A stretch of DNA of 64,000 bases from Thermoguttaceae bacterium (GTDB taxonomy: Bacteria; Planctomycetota; Planctomycetia; Pirellulales; Thermoguttaceae): assembly GCA_017407125.1 (NCBI GenBank), contig JAFQXE010000023.1, forward strand, positions 1 to 64,000. The letters are read 5' to 3'. Below the pieces are notes generated by a model, which had not been told where the DNA came from, searched no databases, and saw nothing but the letters and a program-made list of their open reading frames with translations. A program made the position numbers and the translations under genes. Below, piece by piece: positions 42,641 through 48,877 of this stretch; the stretch's first letter is position 1; each line of letters begins with the position of its first letter.

Positions 42641-43483
42641 CTATTTTTGATAGTTGACAGGAGTTACAATATCAACGTTTGAAGGATTGACGACGTCTTG
42701 AATCTTTTGCAATCCACCTGGTAAACGATGCGGTTGAACAAGAATAATTGGTCGACCTTCTGCCTGAGACGCCAAGACTACAATGTTGTCTGGGCAAGAC
42801 ATTCTAACAGGGGTTTCACGTTGTTCCGGAACAGAACGAACTGATTTTCCGGTTAAGTCTACAAGTTGTTCAGAAGAATTGACTGCAAAACTATTGGCGT
42901 TGTTAGAAAAAGGAATCTCGGCAGGAGATCCGGAAACAGCGTCAGAGCAGAAGAAAAATGATGAAGTCGGCTGTTGAGACGAGCCGGTAACGGCGAAATC
43001 CGTTGGATTATTAACAGACGAATTGTTGTCTGCAAAAACCGATCCTGGCTTGGAAATGTTATTGGAAGTGGAATTACCGAAAAAGGACGTTAAAACTGCA
43101 ATCGCAACGATAAGCAGGAATCCAGCGCAGGCGGAAAGAACTAAAAAGGACGGTTTAACGGAAGTCGTGCGTTTATGTGACGTTGAACTAACGGTTTGTT
43201 CTGAAAAAGTCGGCTTTTGAGCGATGAATTCAGGTTGGGTTTGAGGAGCTTTTTTCTGTTCGAGAATCAATTGAAATGTTTTACTTGCTAAACCATCCGG
43301 AGCGGGTTTTTGGCTTTCATCTTCTTTTATGGCGTTCAGACTTCCAAAAACCAGATTGATTTGTTTGTACGTTTTAGACCATAGCGGAATCGTATTAATT
43401 TTATGATCAATGTTTGCTGATTCCGAAGAATCCAAACCGCCTACAAAATGATCAAGCAAAACATTAATATCGTTGTCGTTCAT
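42641..43483 (-). CDS. Putative anti-sigma factor, single-pass membrane protein
   Basis: This 280-aa protein has a small N-terminal cytoplasmic domain (NDNDINVLLDHFVGGLDSSE, then TFQLILEQKK). One membrane helix follows (LVLSACAGFLLIVAIAVLTS, about residues 113-133), and then a Ser/Asn-rich periplasmic part. It lies 186 bases downstream of an ECF sigma factor on the same strand. That position and topology suggest a membrane anti-sigma factor. No HxxxCxxC zinc motif is present, so the call rests on context. Confidence 0.55.
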   Translation of the reverse strand: MNDNDINVLLDHFVGGLDSSESANIDHKINTIPLWSKTYKQINLVFGSLNAIKEDESQKPAPDGLASKTFQLILEQKKAPQTQPEFIAQKPTFSEQTVSSTSHKRTTSVKPSFLVLSACAGFLLIVAIAVLTSFFGNSTSNNISKPGSVFADNNSSVNNPTDFAVTGSSQQPTSSFFFCSDAVSGSPAEIPFSNNANSFAVNSSEQLVDLTGKSVRSVPEQRETPVRMSCPDNIVVLASQAEGRPIILVQPHRLPGGLQKIQDVVNPSNVDIVTPVNYQK

Positions 43484-43669
43484 AGTACAATTCTCAGGCT
43501 TAGCGCCGACTTTGAAATTGACATAAACAGACGATTAAATTTGTCGTTTATGTCTGGGTGGATAGTCGCCTGCCAGAGGCGATTTTGTTTTGCCGATATA
43601 AAACATACTATTGTTATTATCGGCAAAAACGGGATATATTATCAAGTTTAATAAATTATTTAATAATAA

Positions 43670-44317
43670 TTAGTCTGACGTTTGATTTTCGGTCAGTTTT
43701 TCTGCCAGCTTTTTCATCGCGGCATGAAGACGGCTTTTAACCGTTCCAACGGGAATTTGCAAAATATCTGCGGCGTCTTTGTACTTCAAATCTTCAAAGT
43801 AAACCAGGTTAACGGTTTCTTTCAGGATGTCCGGAAGTTCATCGACAGCGGCATGAATCCGCTGAACCTGCTCAGCAGAGTCCATGGAAAAAGAAGGATC
43901 TTTTTCTGCAGACTCTAAAATATCTTGTAAGGACCCCGTGGATTCGTCATCGTCTCCTCCGTACGAGGCGTCAAGACTAATCGTCGTTTTACGATGATTG
44001 CGACGTTGGTAATCTATTGCCTGATTAGTTGCGACCGTGTACAGCCACGGCTTGAACTTTTTGGAAGAGTCAAACTGATCGCTTTTGGAATACACCTGTA
44101 AAAAGGACGACTGGAATACGTCCTCGGCTGATTCTCGATTGCCTAAATATCGATAAAGATAATTAAACAAAGGAGCTTCATACCGATGGATTAAAATCTC
44201 AAACGCGTGAGTATCGCCGTGAAAGTTGAATCTTTCAAGCAATTGCTCATCTGAAGCGTCTGTATAATTGAACGCATTCGTTGAGTTTTTATCGGCGTTA
44301 TTTACAGGTCCTGACAT
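43670..44317 (-). CDS. ECF-type RNA polymerase sigma factor
   Basis: This 215-aa protein has sigma region 2 (HRYEAPLFNYLYRYLGNRES, AEDVFQSSFLQVYSK, WLYTVATNQAIDYQRR) and region 4 (LPDILKETVNLVYFEDLKYK, DAADILQIPVGTVKSRLHAA). The linker is acidic (YGGDDDESTGS). Such factors redirect RNA polymerase to stress or envelope promoters under control of a membrane partner, here likely the next gene. Target promoters are unknown. Confidence 0.93.
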   Translation of the reverse strand: MSGPVNNADKNSTNAFNYTDASDEQLLERFNFHGDTHAFEILIHRYEAPLFNYLYRYLGNRESAEDVFQSSFLQVYSKSDQFDSSKKFKPWLYTVATNQAIDYQRRNHRKTTISLDASYGGDDDESTGSLQDILESAEKDPSFSMDSAEQVQRIHAAVDELPDILKETVNLVYFEDLKYKDAADILQIPVGTVKSRLHAAMKKLAEKLTENQTSD

Positions 44318-44450
44318 CTATACGCAGCAAAAGGAAAAATGTTTGATTTATTTTTTTATGATTTTATAAAAATGCCGCAGGGGTAAAGTTTAACGTTAAA
44401 TAGTATGGATGGTGTCAAGTGTACGGATTATAACGATTTCGCAATTTGCG

Positions 44451-44852
44451 TTAAAAGTCATTTTTAAGAAAAAATCCTCGTTCAGCAATGATTTCTTCTC
44501 CGGAAACAAGCGTCATTCGAACGCGCACCAGCCAGCGAATTTTGATTATTTGTCCTTCGTAACTTAATGGCTCTGAAGGTAAAACGGTGTCGATTTTACC
44601 GGGGTTATGCGGGTTAATCCAGTCTTCTCTTTGACGAGAGAGAATATGATAATCGATAACCGTCATATCTTCGTCGCCTTTGCCTTCTGTATGCCATAAA
44701 ACAGACAGCTCGACAGAATTAATCTGGTCGGTTTTAACGTCCAGAATTCTGTAATGACCTGTTACACAGTCTCCCGGATGGTAAATGTAGTCTTTACTAT
44801 CCAGGAAAATGTTGATTTGAGGCGTCAGTTCAGGGCTGGTTGTTTCGGACAT
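44451..44852 (-). CDS. Small hypothetical protein, arrestin-like beta fold possible
   Basis: This 133-aa protein begins MSETTSPELTPQIN; an ORF extension to 44909 is rejected because it reads through a heptamer array. The phrase YHPGDCVTGHYRILDVKTDQ INSVELSVLW resembles the first strands of arrestin/Spo0M-like domains (a PG..V.G turn and then a strand of alternating hydrophobics). There is no signal peptide. It lies between the sigma factor and glyA on the same strand. The function is unknown. Confidence 0.6.
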   Translation of the reverse strand: MSETTSPELTPQINIFLDSKDYIYHPGDCVTGHYRILDVKTDQINSVELSVLWHTEGKGDEDMTVIDYHILSRQREDWINPHNPGKIDTVLPSEPLSYEGQIIKIRWLVRVRMTLVSGEEIIAERGFFLKNDF

Positions 44853-44860
44853 TTGGATTA

Positions 44861-44895
44861 GGCAGCAGGCAAGAGGCAGTAGGCAGTAGTTAGTA
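44861..44895. repeat. Heptanucleotide array, five units
   Basis: The units are GGCAGCA, GGCAAGA, GGCAGTA, GGCAGTA and GTTAGTA, followed by a CGCTTGCG spacer and looser AATTACC/AACTGCT/AATTGAC units to about 44937. The order array - CGCTTGCG - array matches 15841-15943. Confidence 0.75.
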
Positions 44896-44934
44896 AACGC
44901 TTGCGCCAATTACCAACTGCTAATTGACAACTGA

Positions 44935-46239
44935 TTATTCTTCCCACAGCCCGGGAACCTTGAACTGCTTGCAGTATTCGGCAACTTCGCCGCGAATCTG
45001 CGCTGAGACGGCTGAAGCGTCTGGCATGGCGCGAACGATTCGGACGATCCAGCTGGCGACCTGTTCCATGTCTTTTTCTTTCATGCCCATGGTCGTCAAA
45101 GCGCCTGTTCCCATACGGACGCCGCTTGTAACAGCGGGTTTGCGCTGATCGCCGGGAACCATGTTGAAGTTGGCGATAATGCCAGCTTTGGCGAGGGCGT
45201 CAGACATGTCTTTGCCGGTGAACTCTTCCTTGCGGAAATCGAGCAGAAGCATGTGGGTGTCCGTTCCGCCGGTGGCGAGGTTGATTCCCTCTTTAACCAG
45301 ACATTCGCCCAGATGACGCGCGTTTTTGATAACCTGAGCGGCGTAGTCTTTGAATTCCGGCTTGAGCGCTTCGCCAAAGGCGACTGCCATGGCGGCGATA
45401 ACGTTTTCGTGAGGTCCGCCCTGCAGTCCGGGGAATACGGCGCGGTCGATACGTTTGGCAAGATTGAACTTGCTGGTTGGATAGTACTTTTCCTGATAGC
45501 GGTCGGCTTCTTTGCAGAGAATGAACCCGCTTCGGGGACCGCGCATCATTTTGTGCGTTGTGCTTGTTACAATGTCACAGTAGGGAACCGGGGAGGGCAG
45601 GGCGCCGCCGGCGATCAAGCCGGAAATGTGCGCGATGTCCGCAACCAGATAGGCGTCGACTTCAGCCGCGATTTCCGCAAACTTTTCGTAGTCGATTCGA
45701 CGCGGATACGCCGTCGCGCCGCACCAAATCATGCGGGGACGTTCTGCCTTGGCGATTTCCCGAATCTGGTCGTAGTCCAGCAAACCGGTTTCCGGAGACG
45801 GTCCAAACGGGACTTGCGTGTAATCCATACCGGAGAAGTTGACTTTCCAGCCGTGAGTGAGGTGTCCGCCCAGGTTGACGGGCATGCCCATTACCTTTTC
45901 GGCGCCAGCCATGACAGCGCGATAGACCGCCGAGTTCGCCGGGGAGCCGGAAAGCGGCTGAACGTTGGCGTGTTCTGCTCCGAAAACCTGTTTCAGACGA
46001 TTGATGCAGAGGTTTTCGACTTCGTCGATAACCTCGTTGCCTTCGTAATAACGGGCGGCAGGATAACCTTCAGCGTATTTGTTGGTCAGAGACGAACCGG
46101 TCGCTTCCAGAACGCTGTACGATGCGTAGTTTTCAGACGCAATCATTTTAAGCGTTGAGGCTTCGTAAGCCGCTTGTTTCTGAATCAGGGCGTAAATCTC
46201 GGGGTCTTGTTCTTTCAGGTGTGGATAACGTTCGGGCAT
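44935..46239 (-). CDS. glyA: Serine hydroxymethyltransferase
   Basis: This 434-aa PLP enzyme interconverts serine and glycine while charging tetrahydrofolate with one-carbon units. SHMT landmarks are present: IASENYAS, NKYAEGYPAARYYEGNE, VQPLSGSPAN, and the PLP-binding Lys K230 in TSTTHKMMRGPRSGF. The C-terminus has GVRMGTGALTTMGMKE. The length is normal. It has its own promoter and follows the flagellar cluster on the same strand. Confidence 0.97.
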   Translation of the reverse strand: MPERYPHLKEQDPEIYALIQKQAAYEASTLKMIASENYASYSVLEATGSSLTNKYAEGYPAARYYEGNEVIDEVENLCINRLKQVFGAEHANVQPLSGSPANSAVYRAVMAGAEKVMGMPVNLGGHLTHGWKVNFSGMDYTQVPFGPSPETGLLDYDQIREIAKAERPRMIWCGATAYPRRIDYEKFAEIAAEVDAYLVADIAHISGLIAGGALPSPVPYCDIVTSTTHKMMRGPRSGFILCKEADRYQEKYYPTSKFNLAKRIDRAVFPGLQGGPHENVIAAMAVAFGEALKPEFKDYAAQVIKNARHLGECLVKEGINLATGGTDTHMLLLDFRKEEFTGKDMSDALAKAGIIANFNMVPGDQRKPAVTSGVRMGTGALTTMGMKEKDMEQVASWIVRIVRAMPDASAVSAQIRGEVAEYCKQFKVPGLWEE

Positions 46240-46314
46240 GGTGAATAGGTTGTGGTTAATGCTTAAGTAGTCAAGGAATAGGGAATAATCCGCGCTCCCT
46301 GTTCTTTACTATAT

Positions 46315-46342
46315 ATTATACACAACGTTTGAATCAAGACAA
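46315..46342 (-). promoter_or_regulatory. Promoter for glyA
   Basis: On the minus strand TTGTCT (46342-46337) and TATAAT (46320-46315) are 16 bases apart. The leader would be about 70 bases and include a short GGGAATA-like repeat. Confidence 0.6.
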
Positions 46343-46394
46343 GGGGTGAGGGGGGAATTAATTCGGATTTAGGAATTAGAAGGTGAACCTATCT

Positions 46395-46460
46395 GGGGAG
46401 CGAACATTGTCCGCGTAATCTAAGGTTGTTAGTTTTTTGGCGGGTAATACCCGCCCCCCG
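46395..46460. repeat. Compound palindromic element, copy 3
   Basis: GGGGAGCGAACATTGTCCGC, an AT-rich link, and GGCGGGTAATACCCGCC plus CCCCG. It lies between the glyA promoter and fliQ. One arm base differs (GAAC for GGAC), which weakens the first stem. Confidence 0.85.
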
Positions 46461-46483
46461 TAAGTATTACGCGTTGCCTGCCG

Positions 46484-46738
46484 CTAGCCGCTTATCAGAA
46501 TTCCCTTGGAAAAGCTCAGCAGGGAATTGACAATCCAGGGGGTTAAAACAATCAGAGCGACGAGCATCGTTAAAAGACGAACGATTAACGGAACGGTCGC
46601 CTCCTGCATTTGGAACAGCGTCTGGATAAACGCCGTTATTATCGCCGCCGCCAAGCCAATAAGCAAGACCGGCGACGCCAAAAGCAGCGTTGTCGTCAGC
46701 GCCTGTTGTCCGAGACTGATGATTTGTTCTGTATCCAT
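46484..46738 (-). CDS. fliQ: Flagellar export apparatus protein FliQ
   Basis: The 84-aa protein has two membrane helices around a polar loop containing QTLFQMQEATVPLIVRLL, the FliQ/SctS pattern. It is part of the FliP-FliQ-FliR export gate of the flagellar type III system. A palindromic element lies just upstream, between fliP and fliQ. fliR and flhB do not follow here. Confidence 0.93.
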   Translation of the reverse strand: MDTEQIISLGQQALTTTLLLASPVLLIGLAAAIITAFIQTLFQMQEATVPLIVRLLTMLVALIVLTPWIVNSLLSFSKGILISG

Positions 46739-46745
46739 CCTATCT

Positions 46746-46813
46746 GGGAAGCGGACATTGTCCGCGAAAAATAATAATTCAAGTTATTATAGGCGGGTAA
46801 TACCCGCCCCCCG
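46746..46813. repeat. Compound palindromic element, copy 4, within the fli cluster
   Basis: GCGGACATTGTCCGC, a link with its own AATAATAA..TTATTAT inverted repeat, then GGCGGGTAATACCCGCC and CCCCG. It occupies most of the fliP-fliQ gap, so any fliP-fliQ cotranscript would fold into three hairpins there. Confidence 0.85.
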
Positions 46814-46830
46814 AAAGAAGCGCCTCGTCG

Positions 46831-47757
46831 CTATCCAAAACTCGTTAGCAGCATTTCAACAGTCAGCCGCCAGCCATCGAGCATGACAAACAGCAACAGT
46901 TTCAGCGGGAGGGAAATCATAACCGGTGGGAGCGTCATTATTCCCATGGAAACCGTGATGGCGGAAACGAGGAAATCGATAATCAAAAACGGGATGAACA
47001 GTTTCACGCCCATTAAAAAGGCGATTTTCAGTTCGCTTGTCATGAACGCCGGGACGAGAACTCGCAGCGGAACGTCGTCGTACGTCAGGTTTTGAGCGGC
47101 GTCGCCAGCGGGCGCGTCCGGGTCGGCTCGCCAAAACAGCCAGACGTCGGCGTCGTTGCCGGCTTTTTGAATCTGACGGCTCATGAATTGCCGCAGCGGA
47201 ACAACGCCTGTATCCCACGCCTGCATGGCGGTGATTTGTCCTGCTTCATACGGTTTGAGAGCATCGTTATAGATGGCGCTTCCAACCGGATACATCACAA
47301 AAAACGTTATAAACAGCGCAAGCCCCGTTATTACCTGCTGCGGCGGCAGATTTTGAACTCCCAGCGCCTGACGCAGCAATCCCAGCACGACAACAATCCG
47401 AACGAAACTGGTCGTCATAACAATCAACGCCGGCGCGAGCGTTAAAACGCCGAGCGTCAACAGCGTTCCCATCGATCCCATGACGCCGTCGGGAGATAAC
47501 AGCGATGTAAATGAAAAGGAGGTTTGCGAGTTAGGAGTTAGAAGTGAGGAGTGAGGAGCTTGTTCCGAGTTTCGAGAGGATTCAGCGCTGCCAACGGGAT
47601 CGTTTTCCTGCTCTGGCAAGATAGTGCGGTCCAGGCGCGGCGTCTCGCCGATGAGCTGCGAGTTGCGAGTCGTCGATTCTGAATTATCTAAATTTTGTGC
47701 CCATGCAACGTTGATCGAAAAAACAAGCGTCAGCAGGAAGATAGCGGCGGCTCTCAT
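46831..47757 (-). CDS. fliP: Flagellar export gate protein FliP
   Basis: This 308-aa membrane protein has a signal peptide (IFLLTLVFSINVAWAQN) as in other FliP proteins, then an unusual Ser-rich linker of about 80 residues. The core follows: MTTSFVRIVVVLGLLRQALG, ALFITFFVMYPV, VPAFMTSELKIAFLMGVKLF IPFLIIDF, and MGIMTLPPVMISLPLKLLLF. E. coli FliP is about 245 aa, so the linker explains the excess. The linker is partly encoded by two heptamer arrays (47529-47563, 47654-47681). GGAGG precedes the ATG, which overlaps the fliO stop by four bases. Confidence 0.95.
   Translation of the reverse strand: MRAAAIFLLTLVFSINVAWAQNLDNSESTTRNSQLIGETPRLDRTILPEQENDPVGSAESSRNSEQAPHSSLLTPNSQTSFSFTSLLSPDGVMGSMGTLLTLGVLTLAPALIVMTTSFVRIVVVLGLLRQALGVQNLPPQQVITGLALFITFFVMYPVGSAIYNDALKPYEAGQITAMQAWDTGVVPLRQFMSRQIQKAGNDADVWLFWRADPDAPAGDAAQNLTYDDVPLRVLVPAFMTSELKIAFLMGVKLFIPFLIIDFLVSAITVSMGIMTLPPVMISLPLKLLLFVMLDGWRLTVEMLLTSFG
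47529..47563. repeat. Heptanucleotide array inside fliP
   Basis: Five units (AGTTAGG, AGTTAGA, AGTGAGG, AGTGAGG, AGCTTGT on the plus strand) encode residues about 65-76 of FliP. A second, more degenerate run (AGCTGCG, AGTTGCG, AGTCGTC) lies at 47654-47674. Confidence 0.7.
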
Positions 47758-48182
47758 TTCTCGCCTCCTTTTTCTCCGGCGAGGGCTTTGCGAATGGCTT
47801 CTGTTTCAGTCGGGTCGTCAATCTCCGTCAGCGGGGTTAAACCGTTAGAGGACGTGGAAACAAGTAACAGCTTTTTTCCAACGGCGACGAGAAAAACCGG
47901 GGTTGTTCCGATCCTGGTTTTCCCCAGCGTTTTGACAATCGAGGAGGGAATTTGCCGTCCGGTTTCGCCCTGCGATTTCTTTAACAGCCATAGAATCAGA
48001 ACGAACGTTCCTGTTACAATAGCGATCGCTCCAACTGTCGGCAATAATGACCTGCCGCCAGCGGAACGCTCTGCGGACGATTCGTTTTGTTCAACAGCGG
48101 CGTCTGGAGACAGAGGAATCGACGATTGAGCCAGCGCGGGCGTACAGGATAACGTCAGGAGTATTAGCAGTATAACAGACAC
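47754..48182 (-). CDS. fliO: Flagellar assembly protein FliO-like
   Basis: The 142-aa protein has a signal peptide (ILLILLTLSCTPALAQS), a Ser-rich spacer and one membrane helix (VGAIAIVTGTFVLILWLLKK). A small cytoplasmic beta domain follows (LGKTRIGTTPVFLVAVGKKLLLV), the FliO arrangement. FliO helps assemble FliP. The start is GTG 48182, three bases after fliN, and the stop overlaps fliP. Confidence 0.8.
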   Translation of the reverse strand: MSVILLILLTLSCTPALAQSSIPLSPDAAVEQNESSAERSAGGRSLLPTVGAIAIVTGTFVLILWLLKKSQGETGRQIPSSIVKTLGKTRIGTTPVFLVAVGKKLLLVSTSSNGLTPLTEIDDPTETEAIRKALAGEKGGEK

Positions 48183-48185
48183 CGG

Positions 48186-48614
48186 TTATTTAATCAAAAT
48201 TTCCGTCAAGCGAACGCAGAATTTTCCGTTGCGATTCAGGGCTTCGCCGCGGGCGACAAGCTGCCCATTGACGAGAATGCTGACAGGATCGGCGCATTGC
48301 GCGTTGAGCTGTACGACAGAGCCTTTTCGCAGGCGCATAACGTCTTCGAGCGTCAATTCCGCTTCGCCCAGCACGACCCGGACGTCAAGCTGAAGATCTC
48401 GGATTGCGTTGAGATTGATAGCGGAATCGGGAGAGGAAAAAGCTCCGATTATTTTTGATAAACTGACGCTGTTCGGCTGAGTGAAATTCTCAGTCGCTGA
48501 CAGCGTTTCAAGCGCGGATTCATTTTGCAGCTCGTCGATAGCGTTTTGCGCTTGATCCAGGAGTTTTTCGATGTCGTCAGGCGTGGGTTGTCCATTATTA
48601 TTCATGATGGGCAT
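48186..48614 (-). CDS. fliN: Flagellar motor switch protein FliN
   Basis: The 142-aa protein ends in a SpoA/C-ring domain: LQLDVRVVLGEAELTLEDVM, RLRKGSVVQLN, PVSILVNGQLVARGEAL. FliN forms the cytoplasmic C-ring and docks the export ATPase complex. The N-terminal 60 residues are acidic and less conserved. It is the first gene of fliN-fliO-fliP-fliQ. ATG 48605 is an alternative start. Confidence 0.9.
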   Translation of the reverse strand: MPIMNNNGQPTPDDIEKLLDQAQNAIDELQNESALETLSATENFTQPNSVSLSKIIGAFSSPDSAINLNAIRDLQLDVRVVLGEAELTLEDVMRLRKGSVVQLNAQCADPVSILVNGQLVARGEALNRNGKFCVRLTEILIK

Positions 48615-48698
48615 TTTCTCTTATTTTTATATTTTAAGCAAGACCAATTTTTCGAAAAAAAACTCCTTTTCCCAATAAATATGACAGGAAATACTTCC

Positions 48699-48765
48699 GG
48701 GGAGCGGACATTGTCCGCGAAAAACTAACGTTGTTAGTTTTTAGGCGGGTAATACCCGTCCCCCA
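48699..48765. repeat. Compound palindromic element, copy 5
   Basis: GCGGACATTGTCCGC, then AAAAACTAAC-gtt-GTTAGTTTTT, then GGCGGGTAATACCCG with CCCCC. All three parts are palindromes in this copy. It lies between fliN and the divergent DUF1559 gene. Confidence 0.85.
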
Positions 48766-48794
48766 TAGATTTTCCAAAAATTCAAAGACGCCTC

Positions 48795-48823
48795 TTGTAA
48801 AAGATTTCAAAAAGGGTTATAAT
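48795..48823 (+). promoter_or_regulatory. Promoter for the DUF1559 protein gene
   Basis: TTGTAA (48795-48800) and TATAAT (48818-48823) are 17 bases apart. The leader would be about 50 bases. Confidence 0.6.
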
Positions 48824-48877
48824 GGACAAGTACAATCCATAATTTATTGCAACCTTTTTTCAGAAATGAGGATTTTT

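Noticed and set aside
45253..46158. 301-codon open frame on the plus strand opposite glyA
   Set aside because: It is the antisense shadow of a strongly supported SHMT gene, with no signal peptide, domain or ribosome-binding site.
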